Source: Pseudomonadota bacterium (GTDB lineage: Bacteria > Pseudomonadota > Alphaproteobacteria > Rhizobiales > Hyphomicrobiaceae). From it: 6,020 bases of DNA. The stretch is taken from positions 1 to 6,020 of the forward strand of contig JAEZHL010000388.1 of NCBI GenBank assembly GCA_023416575.1, read 5' to 3'. Position 1 is the first letter of the stretch; each line of letters starts with the position of its first letter. The position numbers and the translations under genes are program-made. This document shows, piece after piece, positions 1 to 5,210 of this stretch. The notes under the pieces were generated by a model. That model was given only the letters and a program-made list of their open reading frames with translations. It ran no database searches and had not been told where the DNA came from.

Positions 1-16
1 TCAAGGAGGTGACTGC

Positions 17-1063
17 GTGAACGAACTGGTTCGCATCGAGGGTCCAGATGGCGCGCCACAGCGCGTGCCGAAGCTGGACAAACCCTTCAAGCTGACGATT
101 TGCGTCAACCAGACGTGCAGCATGGACTGCAAGCTCTGTTACGCGGATTGCGGCGCCAGCAAGCGACCCGAGCTCACGACCGAACAGTGGAAGGCGTTCA
201 TCGACCAGCTGGTCGCGGAAGAGTTCCTGCACATCTTCTTCGAAGGTGGCGAGCCGTTCCATCGACCCGATTTCGAAGAGCTGTTGGCCTACTGCAACCG
301 CCGCCTCTACGTCGCGATCAGAACGCATGCCACGCTGATCGATGCTGCGCGCGCCGAACGGCTCAAGGACCTCGGCGTCGGGCGGCTCTATGTCGATCTC
401 TTCGCCGCGGTGCCCGAGATTCAGGATGAGCTGACGGGTCAACCGGGCAGCTTCGAAGCCGCGATCGAGGGCATTCGCAACGCCCGCGCGGCCGGCATCA
501 AAGTCACCCTGCTCGGCATCCTGTCGCGAAAGAACTACGACCACCTGCAGCGCTATCTCGATCTCGCCGTCGAGCTCGGGTGCGATCAGGTTGGCGTCCT
601 GCGGCTTTATCCACTCGGGCGCGCGAAACGCAATTGGGCCGAGCTGTCGCTCTCGCTCGACGAGATGATGCACGCCCTCAATGGCCTCAAGATTCCCGCC
701 GGCGTACAACTCATGCAGTCCTGGCATCCGCGCGACGGGAACTGCTGCTGGCAGAACGCTGCCGTGAGTCCTCAAGGCGACTCCATCGGCTGCCCGTACC
801 TGCGCGAATACGTCGATTACGGCAGCATTCTCGATACGCCGTTTGTCGAGACCTGGAATCACCCGCTCTACCGCGAGCTCCGATCCAATTCGGTGGAGAA
901 GGCGTGCCCGGAGTGCTCGGTGACCCAGGGCACATTCGGCGGCTGCCGCGCAACCGCATTCGCCTTTCACGGCCGCTGGTCGGCGCCCGATCCCTACTGC
1001 CAGCACCTCAACGAAGGAGTAGACCTCCGTGCTCTCCCGCAACGCCTGCTATGCCAAGAGTAA
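17..1063 (+). CDS. Radical SAM/SPASM peptide maturase
   Basis: Radical SAM enzyme of 348 aa, predicted to modify the repeat protein encoded at 1379-2101. The GTG start has an excellent Shine-Dalgarno AAGGAGGT at 3-10. The radical SAM core opens with C34-x3-C38-x2-C41-Y, which binds the SAM-cleaving 4Fe-4S cluster. GGEP (77-80) is the usual SAM-binding loop after the second beta strand. The C-terminal part is SPASM-like: C244-x9-G254-x4-C259, preceded by C243, then C297-x2-C300, GGC310-R-A and a late C328. These would hold auxiliary Fe-S clusters. One ligand looks absent: the usual CxGGCRA reads TFGGCRA, with Thr306 where the third Cys of CX2CX5CX3C normally lies. Family members act on ribosomal peptides, making C-C, C-O or thioether bonds or other side-chain changes. 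The exact reaction cannot be read from sequence. The gene overlaps the PqqD-like gene by 35 nt, implying co-expression. Family assignment is firm; substrate is inferred from neighbours. Confidence 0.93.
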   Translation: MNELVRIEGPDGAPQRVPKLDKPFKLTICVNQTCSMDCKLCYADCGASKRPELTTEQWKAFIDQLVAEEFLHIFFEGGEPFHRPDFEELLAYCNRRLYVAIRTHATLIDAARAERLKDLGVGRLYVDLFAAVPEIQDELTGQPGSFEAAIEGIRNARAAGIKVTLLGILSRKNYDHLQRYLDLAVELGCDQVGVLRLYPLGRAKRNWAELSLSLDEMMHALNGLKIPAGVQLMQSWHPRDGNCCWQNAAVSPQGDSIGCPYLREYVDYGSILDTPFVETWNHPLYRELRSNSVEKACPECSVTQGTFGGCRATAFAFHGRWSAPDPYCQHLNEGVDLRALPQRLLCQE

Positions 1064-1316
1064 CAACGTCGTTCTTCGCCGCTTCGAGGAGTGGGGACGC
1101 TGCTACGCGTTCACGCCGGACGAGCCGGAGATCTACGACCTCAATACGACCGCATGGTTCATCGTCGAGCTGTGCGACGGGCGACCCTTCCAGCAGATCG
1201 AGTCCGACTATGTCGCGACCGTCGGTCCGAAGATCGGCCGCGACGAGGCGCGTGTCCAATTCCACAGGGGGTTCGACACGCTCCTGCGGCAGAACATCAT
1301 CAGTGCGCGTGAGTGA
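1029..1316 (+). CDS. PqqD-like RiPP recognition element protein
   Basis: Small protein of 95 aa with the PqqD-family signature. An aromatic/acidic strand (AFTPDEPEIYDLN, 27-39) leads into LNTTAWFIVELCDGRPF (38-54), matching the family pattern LNxxAxxIxxLCDG. A C-terminal helical stretch (56-90) follows, as in the winged-helix RRE fold. Stand-alone PqqD proteins bind the leader of a precursor peptide and present it to a partner radical SAM/SPASM enzyme, as PqqD does for PqqE. The size is normal for the family. The GTG start at 1029 is chosen because GAAGGAGT at 1013-1020 lies 8 nt upstream. This places the first 35 nt inside the maturase gene, consistent with translational coupling. It most probably recognises a segment of the repeat protein encoded next. 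No catalytic residues are expected or seen. Confidence 0.88.
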   Translation: MLSRNACYAKSNNVVLRRFEEWGRCYAFTPDEPEIYDLNTTAWFIVELCDGRPFQQIESDYVATVGPKIGRDEARVQFHRGFDTLLRQNIISARE

Positions 1317-1323
1317 ACGAGTG

Positions 1324-1338
1324 GGGCGCTCGTCGCCC
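1324..1338 (+). other. Small GC-rich stem-loop between recognition and substrate genes
   Basis: GGGCG (1324-1328) and CGCCC (1334-1338) are perfectly complementary around the 5-nt loop CTCGT. The element lies in the 62-nt gap between the PqqD-like stop and the precursor start. No T-run follows, so it is not a standard terminator. It could stabilise or punctuate the mRNA so that the substrate gene is expressed at a different level from the maturase genes. A 5-bp stem in GC-rich DNA can also arise by chance. Confidence 0.3.
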
Positions 1339-1378
1339 GGATGAACAGGTGAGCAGTCAACAGAACTTGGAGGAGAAG

Positions 1379-2101
1379 ATGACTTCCCATCGTCACATGT
1401 TGATGCGTCAGATCGAGTTGGATCGATCCATTGCCGCACCGGAGGTTGCCGCCGTCAACCTGCAGGTACGCACCGGCCTCAGCGTTCCCTTTGCCAGCTA
1501 CATGGCCGCGCGCGACGAAGCATCTGCGCCAAGCGCCGAGCCTGTTCCGTTTCAGGTCCGGACAGGACTCAGCGTGCCCTTCGCCGGCCACATGACCGGC
1601 CAGAGCCGCCCCGCAGCCGAGCCGATCAACTTCCAGGTTCGCACGGGCCTCAGCGTTCCCTTCAATCCCTATATGCTCGGCGCGCACGCCGAGGAGCTGC
1701 TGAAGAAGCGCGTGATGCTCTCGCCGGTCGTCGTGTCATGGCGCTACCGTGTGGCTGATCCGGAGGCATTCACGAGCTGGCTGGCATTGCGCGAAATCCT
1801 GCTGAGTGAAGGCCGCATGTCGGGCGACACGGAGCTCAAAGGCGTCCGCTACGGCGGAACCTACAGGCTCGCCAGTGGCGACGACAGCCCGAGCGTCGTT
1901 TTCAAGACCATCTGGGGCTATACGAGCGAAGCGGCGATGCACGCCATGAACCGTCTGTGCAGCGACGACTCGGTGAGCGCCACCATCGTGCAGCTCGAGC
2001 TCATCGACTTCGTGAAAGGCCTCAGGCGCTTCATCACTGAGGCTGGCTCGAAGCACTTCACCGATGAAGTGATGATCTCGGCCGCTGCAGGCATGGCTTA
2101 G
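1379..2101 (+). CDS. Putative multi-core RiPP precursor/modified protein with three QVRTGLSVPF repeats
   Basis: Protein of 240 aa, family not recognised. ATG 1379 is chosen because GGAGG (1369-1373) sits 5 nt upstream; an in-frame GTG at 1313 lacks a ribosome binding site. Layout: an N-terminal stretch (1-25) with hydrophobic and charged residues that could serve as leader; three 17-residue blocks at 26-42, 56-72 and 83-99 sharing [VI]x[LF]QVRTGLSVPFxx[YH]M; Ala/Pro/Glu-rich spacers between them, with AEP just before blocks 2 and 3; and a C-terminal domain (about 111-223) whose predicted strand-helix-strand-strand-helix-strand order resembles the ferredoxin-like dimeric alpha/beta-barrel class. 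Its only Cys is residue 194, outside the repeats. The radical SAM and PqqD-like genes just upstream make this the obvious substrate, with the repeats as modification sites. Alternatives: a modified enzyme subunit rather than an excised peptide, or a protein whose repeats are docking motifs. The substrate role is inference; the repeats are seen directly. Confidence 0.75.
   Translation: MTSHRHMLMRQIELDRSIAAPEVAAVNLQVRTGLSVPFASYMAARDEASAPSAEPVPFQVRTGLSVPFAGHMTGQSRPAAEPINFQVRTGLSVPFNPYMLGAHAEELLKKRVMLSPVVVSWRYRVADPEAFTSWLALREILLSEGRMSGDTELKGVRYGGTYRLASGDDSPSVVFKTIWGYTSEAAMHAMNRLCSDDSVSATIVQLELIDFVKGLRRFITEAGSKHFTDEVMISAAAGMA
1454..1504 (+). repeat. Core repeat 1 of precursor (residues 26-42)
   Basis: Encodes VNLQVRTGLSVPFASYM. 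It is the only copy with Leu instead of Phe before QVR. The ten residues QVRTGLSVPF (1463-1492) are identical to the other two copies, although the codons differ at several third positions. Confidence 0.93.
1544..1594 (+). repeat. Core repeat 2 of precursor (residues 56-72)
   Basis: Encodes VPFQVRTGLSVPFAGHM, with the invariant ten residues at 1553-1582. It lies 30 residues after copy 1, with the spacer ending SAEP. His replaces the Tyr seen near the end of copies 1 and 3. Confidence 0.93.
1625..1675 (+). repeat. Core repeat 3 of precursor (residues 83-99)
   Basis: Encodes INFQVRTGLSVPFNPYM, with the invariant ten residues at 1634-1663. It lies 27 residues after copy 2, with the spacer ending AAEP. 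It is the last copy; a charged helix-like linker (AHAEELLKKR, 102-111) then leads into the C-terminal domain. Confidence 0.93.
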
Positions 2102-2114
2102 AGACCAAGACCAA

Positions 2115-2153
2115 GAGACTTTCCGATAACTCTAAGCCTCGAAAGTCTCGAGG
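2115..2153 (+). other. Overlapping alternative hairpins downstream of precursor gene
   Basis: GAGACTTTC (2115-2123) and GAAAGTCTC (2141-2149) form a perfect 9-bp inverted repeat with a 17-nt loop. A second perfect pair, CCTCGA (2137-2142) and TCGAGG (2148-2153) with a 5-nt loop, uses the same bases, so the two stems cannot form together. The element fills the gap between the precursor stop and the transporter start. There is no T-run after either stem. It may act as an mRNA stabiliser, a partial terminator or a protein-binding dyad; the function is unknown. Confidence 0.45.
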
Positions 2154-2174
2154 GGCGAAGATCGAGGAGTCCGC

Positions 2175-3224
2175 TTGCTATTCCGCATGCGGGGTCATGT
2201 CCGCGGACTTCTCGACCAGATTCACACCGGCTCAACGGGGAACGCCTTGACCGAGCGAGCCGCCTCTGCGGCAAGGTCCAAATTCACCATCGGCGTAGCC
2301 TGCGGGCTCGCTGCGGCGATGATCTGGGGCGGCGGTGCTGTCGTCTCCCGTCATCTGGTGACGACCAGCCTCGATCCGGCGAGCCTCACGTTGCTGCGCT
2401 TTGCCGGCTGCTTCCCGGTAGCGCTGCTGCTCACCCTCGTGATGGGGCCACGCCTGCACCTCTCTATCAACTGGTCTCGGCTGATCGTTCTGCTGCTCCT
2501 TGCCGGGCCGCTCTATCACGCACTCGTTTTCGCGGGATACCGCCATGCGACGGCTGGCGGGGGAGCGCTGCTGCTGGCGGGATTGCTGCCCATCTTTGCG
2601 CTCGGCCTCTCCTTTCCCCGCAATGGCCCGGGGACGTGCCGCGCTGCGTCCGTCGGCATGGTCGCGGTGACCGTTGGGCTCGTCCTTTTCAGCGGTAACG
2701 CGAGCGTAACGGGCACTGGGATAGCAATCTTCGCAATCGCGGCACTCGCCTGGGCAGTGCTCAATGACTGCGTGCGTCGTTGGCGCGTCGATCCGCTGAG
2801 CCTGACCGTAAAGCTGGCGCTCCTGTCGCCGCTCTTCATCCCGTTCTACCTGATGAGCATGCCCCCGCAGGGGCTTTCAGCTCCGGCGGGCGAAATGATC
2901 CTTCAGCTGGCTTATCACGGCTGGCTGGTGGCAATCGGGGCGACCGCACTATTCTTCGCGTCGGTGCGCTTGGCTGGCGCGCCAGTCGCCGCGATCCTGC
3001 AGACATCCTCGCCATCATTTTCCGCTGCGTTCGGCGCGCTCTGTCTCGGTGAGTGCCTGGAACTCGCGCAAGCGATGGGCTTGATCCTGACACTCTTAGG
3101 CGCGTTCATCGCCCTGCGCGCGACCCGGAATTTGCAAGCTGGCAGGCCCGCACGATTCGGGGCCTCATCATGGTTCCTGAGCGTGATGATGAGTTTCGAT
3201 AGCCGTTTGCGGCTCGGTCGTTGA
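2175..3224 (+). CDS. EamA/DMT-family transporter, 10 TM
   Basis: Integral membrane protein of 349 aa with two EamA repeats, typical of the drug/metabolite transporter superfamily that exports amino acids, nucleotides or small metabolites. About ten hydrophobic segments can be placed near residues 38-59, 70-90, 102-121, 126-146, 157-173, 179-199, 210-229, 245-265, 272-291 and 298-315. Family marks include the IWGGGAVVSRH start of TM1, DPxSLTLLRFAGCFP before TM2, and LCLGECL after TM9. The TTG at 2175 is favoured because GAGGAG lies at 2164-2169, giving a 36-residue hydrophilic N-terminus that is long for the family. ATG 2187 and TTG 2247 are alternatives, the latter giving a more usual length. 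The 30-residue basic C-terminal tail is unremarkable. It starts 73 nt after the precursor gene, so it may belong to the peptide operon as an exporter, but substrate cannot be inferred. Family certain, role unknown. Confidence 0.9.
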   Translation: MLFRMRGHVRGLLDQIHTGSTGNALTERAASAARSKFTIGVACGLAAAMIWGGGAVVSRHLVTTSLDPASLTLLRFAGCFPVALLLTLVMGPRLHLSINWSRLIVLLLLAGPLYHALVFAGYRHATAGGGALLLAGLLPIFALGLSFPRNGPGTCRAASVGMVAVTVGLVLFSGNASVTGTGIAIFAIAALAWAVLNDCVRRWRVDPLSLTVKLALLSPLFIPFYLMSMPPQGLSAPAGEMILQLAYHGWLVAIGATALFFASVRLAGAPVAAILQTSSPSFSAAFGALCLGECLELAQAMGLILTLLGAFIALRATRNLQAGRPARFGASSWFLSVMMSFDSRLRLGR

Positions 3225-3242
3225 TCTGGATCAGCGCACAGG

Positions 3243-3270
3243 TGTCGAACGGCGCATGGGGCGCTATAAG
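3243..3270 (+). promoter_or_regulatory. Weak candidate promoter for dgoKA
   Basis: TATAAG at 3265-3270 is a good -10-like hexamer. TGTCGA at 3243-3248, 16 nt upstream, is a poor -35 match. Initiation near 3277 would give a leader of about 90 nt before the preferred dgoK start. The 144-nt stretch between the transporter and dgoK holds no convincing gene and no strong terminator. This is a guess from hexamer matching only. Confidence 0.25.
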
Positions 3271-3368
3271 GCGGGATGCGATCAGCTCGTGACGGAATGT
3301 TGAAGCTCATCGCATGGCAAGAACCTACGACCGCAAACGCCCTGCAATTGGCCAACCGGGATTTCCGC

Positions 3369-4292
3369 ATGAGCACGCCAGGTCTGATTTCCGTCGACTG
3401 GGGCACAACGAACCTTCGGACCTATCTTGCCGATCTGAACGGCGGCATCCTTGCGCAAGTCGAAAGCCCAAGCGGCATCCTTGCCGTCGAGAACGGGGCC
3501 TTTGCGGATGTTCTGAGGGCCGCGATCGGCGACTGGATTGCAGCCCATGGGCGGTTACCCGTCGTGATGTCCGGCATGATCGGCAGCCGCCAGGGCTGGG
3601 TCGAAGCACCTTACGTACGCTGCCCCGCCAGCATCCGTGACATCGCCGACGCGTTGACGGTGTTCGACGTCGACGGGATCGGCGCCGTGCACCTCGTCCC
3701 CGGTCTCGACCATTTGCCGCCTGGTGAGCCGCCGGACGTCATGCGTGGCGAGGAGACTCAGATCCTGGGGATCATGGCTACGGCACCGAGTTCGGATGCG
3801 ACCCTCGTCCATCCCGGCACCCACTCCAAGTGGGCAACGGTCGCGGGAAACGCGATTGTCGGCTTCAAGACCTACATGACCGGCGAGGTCTATGGCGCCC
3901 TCAAGAACCATACGATTCTCGGCCGCCTGATGAAGACGGGCCGAGCTGAGGGCCACGGCTTCCTGCACGGTGTTGAAGCAGCCCGGCAGGATGGGACCGC
4001 GGGTGATCTCCTGCATCAACTCTTCAGCGTCCGAACGCTCGGCCTCTTCGAGCTCCTGGCGCCAGACGAGCTGCCGGAATATCTGTCCGGACTGCTGATC
4101 GGCTCTGAGATCAAGGCGGCCGCCGAAGCCGGCCAGTCGATCACCATCTTCGGAAATGACGCGCTTACCGAGCGCTACGGCAAAGCCGCAGACGCCCTCG
4201 GTCTCACCTGGAACCGTGGTCCCGAGCACAGTGTTGTCGCGGGACAGCTGTTGCTCGCGCGCGCAGCAGGGCTGCTGGGGAACACGCCATGA
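3369..4292 (+). CDS. dgoK: 2-dehydro-3-deoxygalactonokinase
   Basis: Cytoplasmic sugar-acid kinase of 307 aa, close to the usual length of about 290-300. It phosphorylates 2-dehydro-3-deoxy-D-galactonate with ATP to KDPGal in the De Ley-Doudoroff galactonate route. ISVDWGTTNLR (7-17) is the N-terminal phosphate-binding loop of this kinase family. MSGMIGSRQGW (67-77), MRGEETQILG (125-134) and HPGTHSKW (148-155) are characteristic DgoK blocks, and FGNDALTERY (261-270) lies in the C-terminal half. ATG 3369 is preferred because the protein then begins just before the conserved VDWGTTN strand. The in-frame ATG at 3276 would add 31 residues without family character. The ribosome binding site is weak (GGGA, 3358-3361). 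Its TGA overlaps the aldolase ATG, so the two are co-translated. Function is secure from motifs plus its partner. Confidence 0.93.
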   Translation: MSTPGLISVDWGTTNLRTYLADLNGGILAQVESPSGILAVENGAFADVLRAAIGDWIAAHGRLPVVMSGMIGSRQGWVEAPYVRCPASIRDIADALTVFDVDGIGAVHLVPGLDHLPPGEPPDVMRGEETQILGIMATAPSSDATLVHPGTHSKWATVAGNAIVGFKTYMTGEVYGALKNHTILGRLMKTGRAEGHGFLHGVEAARQDGTAGDLLHQLFSVRTLGLFELLAPDELPEYLSGLLIGSEIKAAAEAGQSITIFGNDALTERYGKAADALGLTWNRGPEHSVVAGQLLLARAAGLLGNTP

Positions 4293-4930
4293 TCGATCTC
4301 GACACCGCCATGTCGCAATGCCCGCTGGTCGCGATCCTCCGCGGCATCACGCCAGCGGAAAGCGAAGCTGTCGGTGCGGCTCTCGTGGAGACGGGCTTCC
4401 GGATCATCGAGGTTCCGCTCAATTCGCCCGAGCCGTTTCAGTCGATCCGGATTCTGGCACAGCGCTTCGGCGATCGGGCGCTGATCGGTGCCGGAACGGT
4501 GCTGTCGCCGGTTGCGGTCCAGGAGGTCGCCGACGCGGGCGGCAAGCTCATCGTCATGCCGCACAGCAATCGGGAGGTCATCTCCTCGGCAAAGGAGCTC
4601 GGGCTGGCATGTCTCCCCGGCGTCGCGACACCGACCGAGGCCTTCGCAGCGCTGGCGGCCGGAGCGGACGCCCTCAAGCTCTTCCCTGCGGAGATCATCT
4701 CACCCGCAGCCGTCAAGGCGATGCGCGCCGTTCTGCCCGACACCGTCCGCCTGCTGCCCGTCGGCGGTATCGGCGCGCACAATCTGGCCGCCTATCTCGA
4801 TGCAGGCGCCGCAGGGTTCGGAATCGGCTCCACACTCTACAAGCCGGGCAAGGCTGCCGACCAGGTGCGCCGGGATGCTCAGGCACTCATCGACAGATAC
4901 AGCGCAGAGCTCGCAGCCTATCGATTCTAA
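4289..4930 (+). CDS. dgoA: 2-dehydro-3-deoxy-6-phosphogalactonate aldolase
   Basis: Class I aldolase of 213 aa with the KDPG/KHG aldolase TIM-barrel fold. It cleaves KDPGal to pyruvate and glyceraldehyde 3-phosphate in the cytoplasm. Visible marks: VAILRGI (14-20) with Arg18; IIEVPLNSP (39-47) with Glu41, the general acid/base; GAGTVL (67-72); MPHSN (90-94); LPGVATPTEA (109-118); the Schiff-base Lys130 in ALKLFPAE (128-135); and a phosphate-binding region including PVGGIG (157-162) and GIGSTLY (178-184). VPLNSP rather than the TLRTP-type strand of Eda, together with the adjacent dgoK, points to the galactonate rather than gluconate phosphate substrate. The ATG overlaps the dgoK stop (ATGA), with GGGGA at 4277-4281 serving as ribosome binding site. 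It is a stand-alone enzyme, not fused to galactonate dehydratase. No dehydratase, dehydrogenase or regulator of this pathway is visible in the window. Confidence 0.93.
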   Translation: MIDLDTAMSQCPLVAILRGITPAESEAVGAALVETGFRIIEVPLNSPEPFQSIRILAQRFGDRALIGAGTVLSPVAVQEVADAGGKLIVMPHSNREVISSAKELGLACLPGVATPTEAFAALAAGADALKLFPAEIISPAAVKAMRAVLPDTVRLLPVGGIGAHNLAAYLDAGAAGFGIGSTLYKPGKAADQVRRDAQALIDRYSAELAAYRF

Positions 4931-4943
4931 CCGCGCGGGCGGA

Positions 4944-4987
4944 GCTAGAGAACAAGATAGGCCCGGCGCTCGTTCACATTCTCTAGC
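4944..4987 (+). repeat. Inverted repeat after dgoA
   Basis: GCTAGAGAA (4944-4952) and TTCTCTAGC (4979-4987) are perfect 9-nt reverse complements separated by 26 nt. The inner GAAC (4950-4953) and GTTC (4972-4975) offer a competing pairing. It lies just after the dgoA stop and could end or protect the dgoKA transcript, or be an operator-type dyad. No T-tract follows, so a simple intrinsic terminator is not supported. Confidence 0.4.
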
Positions 4988-5045
4988 AAAGTTCTGCCGG
5001 AACCGGTCAGCGCGATGCGGCCGTCTCGACGACATAGCTCTAACT

Positions 5046-5075
5046 TTGGTCGGCACCGACGCTCGCCATTATAGC
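5046..5075 (+). promoter_or_regulatory. Candidate promoter upstream of paaG
   Basis: TTGGTC (5046-5051) and TATAGC (5070-5075) with 18-nt spacing give a plausible though imperfect sigma70-type pair in the 280-nt gap (4931-5210) before paaG. That gap holds no coding signal. A new transcription unit is expected here because the pathway changes from galactonate to phenylacetate. Support is hexamer similarity only. Confidence 0.3.
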
Positions 5076-5130
5076 AATGCGGACGATTTGCACGCGTCTC
5101 TTGCGCTCCCTGCCAGTCCCCATTTATTGA

Positions 5131-5152
5131 ATTGACCAACCGGACAGTCGAT
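5131..5152 (+). promoter_or_regulatory. Imperfect dyad, possible operator for paaG operon
   Basis: The palindrome is centred between 5141 and 5142. The inner CCGG (5140-5143), the GAC (5134-5136)/GTC (5147-5149) arms and the outer AT/AT pairs match symmetrically, giving 7 of 11 base pairs. It lies downstream of the candidate promoter and about 60 nt before the paaG start. A TetR-type repressor such as those controlling paa genes in other proteobacteria could bind it, but I cannot confirm a consensus match. Confidence 0.25.
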
Positions 5153-5210
5153 GCAAATGCATCAGCATGCGTCGCACTCCAAGAATGTCCGAGAAAACGA
5201 GGAGGCCGCT

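Noticed and set aside
580..1344. Alternative + frame of 254 codons across the maturase and PqqD-like genes
   Set aside because: Its Arg/Ser-rich low-complexity translation is typical of an out-of-frame reading of GC-rich DNA, and it covers two clear genes.
1313..1378. Longer precursor start at GTG 1313, overlapping the PqqD-like stop
   Set aside because: No ribosome binding site precedes it, whereas ATG 1379 has GGAGG at ideal spacing.
1454..1675. CRISPR array or DNA-level direct repeats
   Set aside because: Only three units, nucleotide identity is broken at codon third positions, and the pattern is in frame, so the repeat is at protein level.
3201..3214. AGCCG-TTTG-CGGCT hairpin as transporter terminator
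   Set aside because: The stem is 5 bp, lies inside the 3' coding end of the transporter gene and has no following T-run.
3276..3368. Upstream ATG 3276 as start of dgoK
   Set aside because: The extra 31 residues have no family character and the ATG sits right at the candidate promoter; ATG 3369 lies just before the conserved first strand.
3555..4229. Long reverse-strand reading frame of 224 codons
   Set aside because: It is antisense to dgoK, has no recognisable domain, and is explained by GC-rich codon bias leaving the opposite frame open.
5151..5210. Upstream ATG 5151 as start of paaG
   Set aside because: It would add 20 His-rich residues not typical of PaaG and has no Shine-Dalgarno; GTG 5211 has GAGGAGG 5 nt upstream.
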